Below are positions 44,576-52,772 of a stretch of 62,843 nt of DNA, in pieces (position 1 is the stretch's first letter; each line of letters begins with the position of its first letter). The position numbers and the translations under genes were made by a program. The stretch comes from an uncultured Bacteroidales bacterium (lineage in GTDB: Bacteria; Bacteroidota; Bacteroidia; Bacteroidales; Paludibacteraceae). Below the pieces are notes generated by a model that had not been told where the DNA came from, made no database searches, and worked only from the letters and a program-made list of their open reading frames with translations. The stretch spans positions 1 to 62,843 of the forward strand of contig CALUOH010000020.1 in the NCBI GenBank assembly GCA_944322025.1, read 5' to 3'.

Positions 44576-45414
44576 TTAATTGTCTGTCTTTGTAAGTTGC
44601 TTAAATAGGTCGCTGCCCAATATCTGTAAAGAGGTTCTTGAGATTTCAAGCATTATATTAAACATATCTTGAGCGTTCCATCTTGCTCCATTCCCTTGTG
44701 TATAAATGGAAGTAGCTTGAAGCATAATCATTTTGTCTCCGTGCTTGACAAATTTGTTCTTACATAAATTCGTGTTGATTGGCATCCCATAATTTGCGGC
44801 AGTCAATCTATCCAACCGATTCAACATTCCGGAATTATATTCCAGCGTCACCACTCTGACATCTGGTCTTGTTATTGAAATGGTTTCAGTCAGGAAGTTT
44901 GAACCTTCTAGAAACAACACATAAGGGAAATGAGATTCTGCCAGCATAAAATTAGCTATTTCACAGATATTCTTGTGCGACCTTTCTATAGCATTGCCTG
45001 CCGCCATTAAATCTTGGTCGTTGTTCTTACCAACCAACTTTCCTTTTCTGATATTTTCTATGTCTTTCCCTTGATGTTTGGCTTCTGATACCAAAACAAC
45101 TCTCCAATTGCCATTATCGTCTTCCACTTCAATAATTCCGCCATCGGGAATAATGCTTGAATTTGGCACAAAAAGCGTTTGCCCCAACTCAGGATCTACT
45201 TTCTTCAATGCTTCGTTTATTTCTTCTTTCTTTATACCTTTCCTATATCGAAAAGACAATTTGGGAAACTCTTTCTTCAAGTGTTCAATCACGAAATGCG
45301 AGATTTTTCCAACTTCCATATCGTGCAGTTTCGCTTCTTCACCAAAGATGCCGACTACGCCTTGTGATTCTTTTTGTTGTTCTGTTAATCTATTTGATTG
45401 GTCTTTTTAGCCAT
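44576..45414 (-). CDS. EcoRI-family restriction endonuclease, frame shifted after codon 4
   Basis: From 45319 down the frame is open and very like EcoRI (PDGGIIEVEDD, catalytic SEAKHQGKD, MAAGNAIERSHKN, TAANYGMPIN). The Asp, Glu and Lys of the active site are present. EcoRI has about 30 further N-terminal residues; these are found upstream (QSNRLTEQ, GVVGIFGEEAKLHD) in the right frame, but the likely ATG at 45414 (MAKK) is one base out, because an A-run is five instead of six long (45404-45408). As it stands the ATG frame ends after 9 codons. A sequencing error, a real null mutation, -1 slippage at AAAAAG, or a late start at 45319 are all possible. Confidence 0.85.
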
Positions 45415-45444
45415 ATTCTTTGCTATCTAAAATATATTCGTTTG

Positions 45445-45452
45445 CAAAAATA
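45445..45452 (-). promoter_or_regulatory. possible -7 element of the EcoRI-like operon
   Basis: TATTTTTG on the minus strand, about 30 bases before the ATG at 45414. It supports a start at 45414 rather than 45319. Confidence 0.5.
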
Positions 45453-45636
45453 CGAAAATGCAGGGATAATCAGTTTGAGATTAGTAGATTTTATATGATT
45501 TCCACTTGATGCGAAGTATTGGATGTTATAAAAGTTATACGTAATTTTGTATAACGTTGTCGGTGGACAGGGAGGGGAGGCGAGGAGGCAGTCCAGTGGG
45601 GGATGGGGGAAATGGTGAGCGGAGGTGGATGAGGGG

Positions 45637-45690
45637 ATGGTGCATGGGAGAGGGTAGGTTGAGGGTCGCCTGAGCCTCGCTGAAAGTCGG
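45637..45690 (+). repeat. dispersed intergenic repeat B, copy 2
   Basis: Near-identical to 9244-9301, sharing GGTGCATGGGAG, GGGTAGGTTGAGGGTCGCCT and GAGCC. Confidence 0.7.
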
Positions 45691-45799
45691 CTGCCGATTT
45701 TGGCGAATGACCAGCGTGGAAGTGGGTAAGAAGGGGAGTGGAGGTGGTGGAGACGGGTTTTTGAACGTGATAGAGTTTAACCTTAAAATTAATAGTGTT

Positions 45800-46399
45800 A
45801 TGAAACGATTGATGTATGCGGCCGCGATGTGTGCTGCGATGATGATGTGTGTGATGGCGGCGTGCGAGCCGACGGAGGTGGAACTTACGACTGAGGAGAC
45901 GCTGGACGCGTATCTGCCTTACGAGATGGGAAGCCGGGTGAAGTTCCGTTCGGACAATGGTCTGGAGACGGAGATGAGCGTGGTGATTTACGAGCGTGAG
46001 TACAGCGATGACGGCGCGGGGGTGCAGTTTGAGAAAATGTTGGCGATGCTCAGCGCGGACTCGACTGAGATGCTGTCCGTGATGATGAATGCGTCAAACG
46101 ACGATGTGGAGGCGGTGTCGTATATGGCAATGTTCGAGCATTGGACGGGGCCGCGGGAGGCGAGTGACCTGTATGCCGGGGAGTTTTATTTTGCCGATGT
46201 GCAGGAGGAGGGGGCTGATTTCAGGGAGTTTGTGAAGGGGCTGGACGCGCAGCTGGTTTCGACGGAGGCGTATGGGTCGTATGATGATTATGAGACCGGG
46301 GAGAATGATATGGAGGAGACGGGGCGTTGTGTGCTGGAACGGGGAAAGGGTTTCGTGGAGTTTACTATGTACGGGGATGTGTGGAGGCTTGTGGAGTGA
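45800..46399 (+). CDS. uncharacterised lipoprotein
   Basis: 199 residues with a lipoprotein signal at 1-22 (MKRLMYAAAMC...), lipobox MAAC. The mature part is acidic and predicted mixed alpha/beta, with no motif I recognise. The start at MKRL was chosen because the signal peptide begins there. It is flanked by the EcoRI-like pair and a broken regulator gene, and no operon partner is seen. Confidence 0.72.
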   Translation: MKRLMYAAAMCAAMMMCVMAACEPTEVELTTEETLDAYLPYEMGSRVKFRSDNGLETEMSVVIYEREYSDDGAGVQFEKMLAMLSADSTEMLSVMMNASNDDVEAVSYMAMFEHWTGPREASDLYAGEFYFADVQEEGADFREFVKGLDAQLVSTEAYGSYDDYETGENDMEETGRCVLERGKGFVEFTMYGDVWRLVE

Positions 46400-46529
46400 G
46401 ACCGTTGATTAGATTAACGTGTGTTCGATATAATGGCTAAAATATTCGTTTGATGATTAGTGATATAGCGATAAAAGCGTTAAATTTACAGTGCCAAGTT
46501 ATAACATTTAATCGATTAGCACTAAGACC

Positions 46530-46942
46530 ATGCACAAAAGGAAGATACCTCCGATAGACCTCGAGTGCGGTGTCACCATCATACAGTACCTGACAGGCGG
46601 CAAATGGAAACCCTACCTGATAAACTGCATCACGAAAGGCCATCACCGCCCGATGGACTTCCGCCGCATCATCGCCGGGCGACAAAAAGGGTGCTGACAC
46701 AGCAGCTGAACGAACTGGAGTCAATGGGCATAGTCCGCAAAGTGGTCTACGACGTAGTGCCCATGAAAGTGGAATACTTCCTCACCGAACCCGGCGAATC
46801 CTTAGTCCCGATTATCCGGGCAATGGACGAATGGGGAGAGAGGCACAAGGCCCTGTTCGACGAAAACGGGAATATAAACCAAGTGCCTACTCCCTGTAAT
46901 CCGACGGCTTCACGCCAAGGTTCTGCTGCACATAACGGCTGA
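46530..46942 (+). pseudogene. HxlR family transcriptional regulator, frameshifted
   Basis: Residues 1-50 (MHKRKIPPIDLECGVTIIQY, GGKWKPYLI) and the later winged-helix part (ATKRVLTQQLNELESMGIV, VEYFLTEPGESLVPII) are both typical of HxlR redox or aldehyde-responsive regulators but lie in different frames. One base is missing at the GGG of 46677-46679; restoring it gives a continuous protein of normal size. The frame as read stops shortly after. The last part overlaps the end of the convergent AraC gene. Either a real loss or a sequencing error. Confidence 0.8.
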
Positions 46943-47693
46943 AATAGGCCGGAGAAGAGAAGCCGAACATATCGGAGATACTGACAAACGTCAGCGACTT
47001 GTCCCGCAGCAGGCGGGTAATGTCGAGTATCGTATAGCGGTTAATCCAGTAGTTGGCGGCATAGCCGCTCACCTTTTTCGACACCTCCGAGAGATACTTC
47101 GACGTGACGCACAGACAGTCGGCATAATAGGAGACCTCACGGTGCTCGCGATAAGTGCCCGCCTCCAGCATTTTCAGGAAGCGGTCCATGATGGAGGCGT
47201 TCTGCGTGGAGACATCAATCTCGCCGTAGATGCTCGCATGGAAATCAAAAAAGTCGAGTATGGCCGCCTGCATGGCGTTGATGAGCGTCTCGCGGTAGAA
47301 GCGGTGGCCAGTCTCCCTGATGCGCTGCTCCAGCAGGGCGAAATCGCGGCGGCAGACCGCCTGCTGCTCAGGCGTGAGATGCATCACGGGGTTGAGGAAA
47401 AGGGCCAGCGACCCCTTCATCCCATAGTTGCTTTGCGGCGTGCAGAGATTTATGAACCCGGACTTTGCATAGATGATTTTACAGCGGAAATCGTCTGACG
47501 GCTCTATACTTTCTATCAGTTTCCGCTTGCGGATGATGGACAAATCGCCCTCGTGCAGCTCGAAGTCCCGCTCGTTAAAGCGGTAACGGCACGTGCCGCC
47601 AAGACAGAGCAGATGAGCCAGATACTCCTCCTCCGAGTCCACGCTCACAACGCCCAGCCTGTCAGCAACGATTATATCTCTTTGATATTCCAT
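46887..47693 (-). CDS. AraC family transcriptional regulator
   Basis: 268 residues: an N-terminal ligand-binding or oligomerisation part of about 165 residues and a C-terminal double helix-turn-helix with DMFGFSSPAYFSRYVQQNLGVKPSDYRE. The ligand is not known. It stands beside a cluster of flavodoxin and reductase genes and probably controls some of them, which is inference. It has its own -7 element and is insulated by a terminator from the flavodoxin gene upstream. Confidence 0.92.
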   Translation of the reverse strand: MEYQRDIIVADRLGVVSVDSEEEYLAHLLCLGGTCRYRFNERDFELHEGDLSIIRKRKLIESIEPSDDFRCKIIYAKSGFINLCTPQSNYGMKGSLALFLNPVMHLTPEQQAVCRRDFALLEQRIRETGHRFYRETLINAMQAAILDFFDFHASIYGEIDVSTQNASIMDRFLKMLEAGTYREHREVSYYADCLCVTSKYLSEVSKKVSGYAANYWINRYTILDITRLLRDKSLTFVSISDMFGFSSPAYFSRYVQQNLGVKPSDYRE

Positions 47694-47719
47694 ACTATAC
47701 CCCTTTAATTAAGTATACG

Positions 47720-47727
47720 CAAATATA
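47720..47727 (-). promoter_or_regulatory. possible -7 element of the AraC gene
   Basis: TATATTTG on the minus strand, 27 bases before the start codon. Confidence 0.5.
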
Positions 47728-47740
47728 GCCATATATACGG

Positions 47741-47779
47741 AAAAAACTTGCAGCCTAAGCGTTATAGGCTGCAAGTTTT
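47741..47779 (-). terminator. terminator downstream of the flavodoxin gene
   Basis: A perfect 15-bp stem (AAAACTTGCAGCCTA and complement) with a 7-base loop, followed on the minus strand by a continuing T run. Confidence 0.92.
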
Positions 47780-47935
47780 ACTGTTTTTAACTGTATTTCT
47801 CTAAGTACTGTCCCGTGAGATGCCCCGTCCGGAGCATGAGAGAGGCTCTACGGCAGGGGTGGAGCTATCATCCCGCAAGGGCGGAAGCGGGGGCGGCGCA
47901 CGGAGACCCGCAGGCAGCGGGAGTGTCCGCCAACG

Positions 47936-48607
47936 TCATTCTATCATGCCTATCTCACGCAGCCAGTCCAATATGCCGCTCCTTGAAGTCGCAGTGCTGT
48001 TGCGGGAGATGCTGAGACCATTGACCATAGTGGCATCAGGCACTAATTCGCTGATGTCCTCCAATGTCCCTGACCATCCGCTGCCGCCATGCGTGGAGAA
48101 GGGGATGAGCGTCTTGCCGTTGCAGTCGAATTTGTCGAAGAACGAATATATGGCCATCGGCATCTGATACCACCAAATGGGGTAACCTACGAATACCACA
48201 TCATAATCCTCGAAATCGGCTATCTCCGTGGCGAGTTCCGGAAGGATGCCGTTCTGGCGTTCATTGTCAGCCTGCTCCGCCAAGTCGTCGAAGTTGCCGG
48301 GATAGGGCTGCGCCGTCTGTATGCGTACCATATCGCCGCCCGTCGTCTCACGGATTACGGTAGCCACATACTCGACGCTACCGTAAAGGTCGCCGTCAAC
48401 GATGACACGGCTTGCGGATGTAGAGGCGTCAACCCCATCGGGGAGCGGCTCGGAAAAGTATGCAATAAGGATATTGTGATTTGTTCCCGGCACCACTTCT
48501 TCAGTGTCCGTATTACCTCTGCGAATGTTGTTCCTGTCTTCGGAACATGCTACTGCCAGCCCGCCGACTATAAGCAGCGTAGCTAATGTATAGAACCATT
48601 TTTTCAT
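47936..48607 (-). CDS. exported flavodoxin-like lipoprotein
   Basis: 223 residues with a lipoprotein signal (lipobox AVAC, Cys21). The mature part is a flavodoxin fold: LIAYFS strand, VFVGYPIWWYQMPMAIYSFFD, and TLIPFSTHGGSGW. The loop after the first strand, which binds FMN phosphate in classical flavodoxins (TGNT type), is replaced by EPLPDGVDASTSASRV. A second protein at 57011-57700 has the same change. An envelope-located electron carrier or quinone/flavin reductase is plausible; FMN binding is unproven. Confidence 0.85.
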   Translation of the reverse strand: MKKWFYTLATLLIVGGLAVACSEDRNNIRRGNTDTEEVVPGTNHNILIAYFSEPLPDGVDASTSASRVIVDGDLYGSVEYVATVIRETTGGDMVRIQTAQPYPGNFDDLAEQADNERQNGILPELATEIADFEDYDVVFVGYPIWWYQMPMAIYSFFDKFDCNGKTLIPFSTHGGSGWSGTLEDISELVPDATMVNGLSISRNSTATSRSGILDWLREIGMIE

Positions 48608-48686
48608 ATATGTAGTGCTTTTAATAGTTGGTTATAACTGCATTTTCAACCCGTCATAGGACAGTTCCTGCGGGTATGTACAAGGG

Positions 48687-49361
48687 TCAGATGCGCAAGC
48701 CGAGGTTGTAGGCCTGCTCTTCGTAGGGGCTGCCCTTGACAGCTCCCTTGCGCCCCATGCCGACGGCTTTTACCATGCCGCGCTCAGTGGGGTTGGGCAG
48801 GCACATGACGAAGCCACGAAAGGCGTTGATGGCCCAGTCGGCTGTGCTCTCGGCAGGGTCGGCGCAGGCGGTGAGGTAGAAGAACTCCTTGTCTTTCATC
48901 TCGCGGTAACGCCCGAATGTGCGGTCGATGAAGGTTTTGAGCTGCCCGGTGATGTTCATGTAATAGACGGGGCTTGCGAGTACGATGACATCGGCGCGCA
49001 CCATCTTGTCTACCAGCATAGGCACGTCGTCAGCGGCTTCATTGGCGCGGTCGCCCACACGCTGCTCGTCGGCTTCGGTGAAGTAGTCGACGCGGTAGTC
49101 GGGGAGAAAGATTTTCTCCACACGTCCGCCAGCCTCCTCCGCTCCGCGTGCAAAGGCGTCGCACAGCAAATCGGTATTGCCGCCACGGCGCGGGCTACCG
49201 GAGATGATGAGCACGTATTTGTTCTCTTTCGACACTGTGGATGTTTCCGAATAGTTGATGCCGTAGTTTTCTGCGCAGTTGTCGGCCTGTTTGCCGCCGC
49301 ATGAGGCCAATAACCCCGCGAAGAGGGCTGTGACCATACAGATAATTGCTTTTTTCATCAT
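48687..49361 (-). CDS. exported NADPH-dependent FMN reductase-like flavoprotein
   Basis: About 224 residues with a lipoprotein signal (MMKKAIICMVTALFAGLLASC). The flavin loop GSPRRGGNT is intact, followed by ASPVYYMNITGQLKTFIDRTFGR, typical of the FMN-reductase/iron-sulfur-flavoprotein family. The usual family members are cytosolic, so the signal is notable. The start at the signal peptide was chosen over an upstream in-frame ATG. It is 80 bases upstream of the flavodoxin lipoprotein on the same strand. Confidence 0.83.
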   Translation of the reverse strand: MMKKAIICMVTALFAGLLASCGGKQADNCAENYGINYSETSTVSKENKYVLIISGSPRRGGNTDLLCDAFARGAEEAGGRVEKIFLPDYRVDYFTEADEQRVGDRANEAADDVPMLVDKMVRADVIVLASPVYYMNITGQLKTFIDRTFGRYREMKDKEFFYLTACADPAESTADWAINAFRGFVMCLPNPTERGMVKAVGMGRKGAVKGSPYEEQAYNLGLRI

Positions 49362-49486
49362 TAGTTTATGTATTAAAGGTTGTTCTGAAAATCTTAGCCG
49401 AGTTTCCAGTGAGGCAGGTTTTGAAACAAGGCTGGTTTTGTGTACTGCCATTGTCGTCGCTGTCACTGCCTACTGATATTTCACCA

Positions 49487-49494
49487 CAAAGGTA
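49487..49494 (-). promoter_or_regulatory. -7 element of the exported flavoprotein gene
   Basis: TACCTTTG on the minus strand, about 125 bases before the start. No clear -33 box. Confidence 0.55.
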
Positions 49495-49585
49495 TAGCGT
49501 GGGCAAGATACTGTCCTTATGATATTTACGGGAAAAAGTGCCTTTTTTACGGGAAATGGCGGGACGGGAGCAGGAGGATAGAGCG

Positions 49586-49632
49586 AGGGTAGCTGGAAGT
49601 TGGCCGGAAAGTACGTGTTTTTAATTTATATT
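49586..49632 (-). repeat. dispersed intergenic repeat A, copy 5 (inverted, short type)
   Basis: Reverse complement: AAAAACACGTACTTTCCGGC, then CAACTTCCAGCTACCCTCGC. It resembles the copies at 60249 and 56857. Confidence 0.68.
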
Positions 49633-49732
49633 TACAATAAAATTCCCCCTTGCCGCAGCAGATGTGCCACGGTCAAGAAGGAGAGGAAGGCATGCTCAGA
49701 AAATGAAGCTACCGGGTGTGCGGAATGCAGCC

Positions 49733-50443
49733 CTAATCCCTATGGAACTGATAGCGAAGCCATATTACCCCGTGTTCACGCCCGGCGAGGGAGAGCAGTT
49801 GCAAGTGTTGCCCACGGGCGGGACAATCGGTCTTTCCGCCGACATATTCAAAGATGGAGGGTACGCCGGACAGCCCGTCGATGCCGGGATAGATGACCAA
49901 GCTCAGCTCGTCAATCAATCCATCTGCAAGCAAGGCTCCGTTCAATATGCCGCCGCCCTGTACGGAGACTGAGCGGATGCCGAACTCGCGGCCGACGGCT
50001 TCGAGCCCTTCACGGAGATTGGTAGCGTCGTTGACGATGAGATAGGAAATATGATTTCCGCGCAGATGGGAGAGATAGTTACTGCCCGCATTGCGTCCTA
50101 CGATGACGAGGATATTATCATCCCGCAGGACAGGAGAGGTGAAGCGGATGTCAGCCTCCGGGTCGGCTACGATGAACATACGTTCCGAACGACGTTCGCC
50201 GATGAATACGGCAGGCTCATCGGGCGTGACGGCAGCTTCCCCGTCTTCAAACTTTTCGGGGAACATCGCGCAGAGGGTGTTTTTGCCGAACATCCACGCA
50301 TCAGTACCCAGTTCACGCCCGATAGAGGCGTAGACCTGTAAAGGAGCGGATGCGGGAACGCCGCCGAAAGGCTCTGACCAACGGTTGTTGAGCAACCGTC
50401 CGTCGACGGAGCTCATGATATGACATATTATTTTCGGTTTCAT
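49733..50443 (-). CDS. RibD C-terminal/dihydrofolate-reductase-like reductase
   Basis: 236 residues, soluble. The fold pattern of the RibD reductase domain is visible: CHIMSSVDGRL at the start, GKNTLCAMF, VQGGGILNGALLADGLIDELSLVIYP near 170. It is a stand-alone NAD(P)H-dependent reductase and not part of a riboflavin operon here. The substrate may be a pteridine-like or other heterocycle. It precedes the transporter/AKR pair convergently placed only by strand; all three are on the minus strand. Confidence 0.86.
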   Translation of the reverse strand: MKPKIICHIMSSVDGRLLNNRWSEPFGGVPASAPLQVYASIGRELGTDAWMFGKNTLCAMFPEKFEDGEAAVTPDEPAVFIGERRSERMFIVADPEADIRFTSPVLRDDNILVIVGRNAGSNYLSHLRGNHISYLIVNDATNLREGLEAVGREFGIRSVSVQGGGILNGALLADGLIDELSLVIYPGIDGLSGVPSIFEYVGGKTDCPARGQHLQLLSLAGREHGVIWLRYQFHRD

Positions 50444-50543
50444 AAAAGTGTTTGTTTTATATATTTTTGTATTGTCTCAGGAGAGAGGATGCGGCGTGGC
50501 GGGAGGCTTTAAATGAACCTGACGGCACGATACCCCTTTTCCG

Positions 50544-51494
50544 CTATTTTCGTCTTCGCCATAGCTGCCATGAGTTTACGCAATTCTGCCAGAGGATATA
50601 ACTGCTTGGAGCAATGGAAACTACGGGCGAGAGATATGTCAAGGCAACCCAAATGGCGAAGATGGTGCTTTTCTGCCCGGAGCCCTGTCCGCAGGCGATG
50701 TAGTCATCATAGTGCCGTCCGATAATCTTTCCCGTCCCGAATTGCCATATACAGGCGACGAGAGCAGCTATCGCCAGCAGCCACATGACATGAGTGTCGA
50801 ACGGGCTGTTCGCTATCGACCGCAGCGTCAGCCCCGTGGCGATGATGAGCGAGAACGCCCACAGATAGAACGCCAAGCCGCCGCAGAGACGGACAATGAC
50901 ATGATGAATTTTCGGAAGGAACAGACGCAGCCCCCACGCCAAGAAGAACGGACCAATCAGCAACGGGAAGACTTGCCGCAGAATAGTCAGGAACTGCCTC
51001 AGGAACGAACCGGCGGCATTGTCGGAGACCAACGGGAATATAGCAGGTATCATCACGGCGGAGGCCAAATTACTAATCATGGTGAAGGTGGTCAGTGTGG
51101 TCTCGTTGCCACCAAGCCGTCCGGCTATGACTGCGGCGGCTGTGCCGGTAGGCGCAATCAGGCATACGAGCGCGCCCTGCAACACTATCCTATATTCGTA
51201 TTTCGGGAAAAGGTGAAGCAGCAAGGCGACGCACAGACATATCACGACCTGCAGCGCGAGCAGCGCGACATGCCAACGTCGAATCCGCATCTCTTTCGGG
51301 TCAACCTTACAGAAGGTCGTGAAAAGCATGATGAAAACCAGCCACGGCATGAGGGAGTGGCCCGCCCAGACGGCCAACGGTTTAAGCGGAGCGAATGCCG
51401 GAATGAAGTGGAACAGCATATAGCCCACAACGCCGGACAACATGCTGAGCGGCAAGGCCTGATTTTTTACGATGGAGAGAAGTTTTCCGCTCAT
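50544..51494 (-). CDS. bile acid:sodium symporter (BASS) family transporter
   Basis: 316 residues with nine or ten hydrophobic helices. The pattern LVCLIAPTGTAAAVIAGRLGGNETTLTTFTMISNLASAVMIP resembles the BASS/ArsB-like ion-binding region. It begins inside the last codon of the aldo/keto reductase gene (ATGA overlap), so the two are translationally coupled. The substrate may be a bile acid, another organic anion or something else; family members vary. Confidence 0.82.
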   Translation of the reverse strand: MSGKLLSIVKNQALPLSMLSGVVGYMLFHFIPAFAPLKPLAVWAGHSLMPWLVFIMLFTTFCKVDPKEMRIRRWHVALLALQVVICLCVALLLHLFPKYEYRIVLQGALVCLIAPTGTAAAVIAGRLGGNETTLTTFTMISNLASAVMIPAIFPLVSDNAAGSFLRQFLTILRQVFPLLIGPFFLAWGLRLFLPKIHHVIVRLCGGLAFYLWAFSLIIATGLTLRSIANSPFDTHVMWLLAIAALVACIWQFGTGKIIGRHYDDYIACGQGSGQKSTIFAIWVALTYLSPVVSIAPSSYILWQNCVNSWQLWRRRK

Positions 51495-52501
51495 GACCGT
51501 TTCTCCTTTATAGGTGAGCCGCCGAAGACTTCACTCATCGGCATGGCATCGAGGGCGGCATCGATGGAGGCCACTTGGGCGGGGGTGAGAGTAATCTCCG
51601 CCGCGCCGATGTTCTCTTTCAGGCGGCAGAGGCGTCTCGTGCCGGGGATGGGGACAATCCATGGCTTTTTGTTCAGCATCCAAGCCAGCGCAATCTGCGA
51701 GGGGGTGGCGTGGTGCTCCTCGGCCAAGCGGCAGACAAGGGCGAGGAGCGAACGGTTTTGCGCGAAGCTCTCGCGGCGGAACTGAGGCATCGAAGCCCTG
51801 TAATCGGTTGCGGGGTCAAAGGCGGAGTCGGCCGTATAGCAATCGGTTAAGAGACCGTTGGCCAACGGAGAGAAGGCCACAAAGCCAACGCCAAGCTCTT
51901 CAAGCGCAGGGAAGAGAGCCTCGTGCCAACGGGTCATCATGGAGTAGCGGTTCTGCACGGCTGTGACGGGGCAGACCCTGTGGGCGCGGCGCAGATAGTC
52001 CTCCGTGGCCTCGGAGATGCCCCAATGCAGGATTTTCCCCTCGCGTATCAAGTCGGCCATCACGCCAGCTACCTCCTCGGGGGCGACTTTGGGGTCGATG
52101 CGGTGCTGATAGTAGAGGTCTATACGGTCGGTACGCAGACGGCGCAGAGAGCCTTCGATGGAACGGCGGATAACCTCAGGACGCGAGTCGGGGATGACGG
52201 GGTAAGTGCCGGCGGCTTCGGGGTGGTCGAACGAGATGCCGAATTTGGTGGCTATGACGATACGGTCGCGGAACGGGCGTAGGGCCTCGCCCAGCAGTTC
52301 CTCATTGTCGTGGGGGCGTTCGGGCGTGCCGTACATCTCGGCGGTGTCGAAGAAGAGGTAGCCCATCTCTACCGCATCGGCCAAGAGTTCTGTCATTTCG
52401 CGTTTGTCAGCGGGAGCACCGTAGGCATGGCTCATGCCCATGCAGCCCAGCCCGACGGCGGAGACACGAAGTCCGCTAAGCCCTAATGTCCTGTAATTCA
52501 T
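51491..52501 (-). CDS. cytosolic aldo/keto reductase
   Basis: 336 residues, no export signal. Tetrad residues visible: Asp and Tyr in FFDTAEMYG, Lys in VIATKFG, His in YYQHRID. It is of the NADPH-dependent AKR type acting on carbonyl compounds. It overlaps the transporter gene by 4 bases, which ties its substrate or product to that transporter. It lacks the ferredoxin extension of the exported paralogues. Confidence 0.92.
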   Translation of the reverse strand: MNYRTLGLSGLRVSAVGLGCMGMSHAYGAPADKREMTELLADAVEMGYLFFDTAEMYGTPERPHDNEELLGEALRPFRDRIVIATKFGISFDHPEAAGTYPVIPDSRPEVIRRSIEGSLRRLRTDRIDLYYQHRIDPKVAPEEVAGVMADLIREGKILHWGISEATEDYLRRAHRVCPVTAVQNRYSMMTRWHEALFPALEELGVGFVAFSPLANGLLTDCYTADSAFDPATDYRASMPQFRRESFAQNRSLLALVCRLAEEHHATPSQIALAWMLNKKPWIVPIPGTRRLCRLKENIGAAEITLTPAQVASIDAALDAMPMSEVFGGSPIKEKRS

Positions 52502-52713
52502 ACGTTTTTTCTGTTTTAACGGTTACTGTTGTTCTTATAACGATTGGTGTGTGACGGTATCCGGAAATTATCCCTCTGACGAACGTTACGGTCGGCGTAA
52601 AGCGTTGGGTAACAGCCATGTCCTGCCGCCCTGCGCTCCCCGGAAAGCACAGGAATGTCCGTCAGAAAGGATAAAAGCCGAACGCGCCGCGACATCTGAG
52701 TGTGCGGGTTTCA

Positions 52714-52750
52714 GCGCGGGCAACCGCTGATGGAGCGGTTGCCGCCGCGC
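52714..52750 (-). terminator. GC-rich hairpin downstream of the exported reductase gene
   Basis: GCGCGG-GCAACCGCT pairs with AGCGGTTGC and CCGCGC around a 5-base loop, 23 bases after the stop. No T-tract follows on the minus strand, so termination is uncertain. Confidence 0.45.
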
Positions 52751-52772
52751 GATATTTGAACCACTTAGTCTA

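Larger units (their letters stand above)
45415..45799. other. spacer between the EcoRI-like genes and a lipoprotein gene
   Basis: AT-rich near the nuclease promoter, then abruptly G-rich, with one copy of repeat B. No gene supported. Confidence 0.55.
49362..49732. other. spacer between flavoprotein and RibD-like genes
   Basis: Contains a minus-strand -7 element and one inverted repeat A copy. No gene supported. Confidence 0.6.

Noticed and set aside
45317..45319. Late ATG taken as the true start of the EcoRI-like nuclease
   Set aside because: The upstream 30 residues in the shifted frame match EcoRI closely, and the promoter lies only about 30 bases before the ATG at 45414; kept as an alternative, not as the main call.
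49600..49972. Two short plus-strand frames antisense to the end of the RibD-like gene
   Set aside because: No start context or coding pattern; the segment is explained by the RibD-like gene and a repeat copy.
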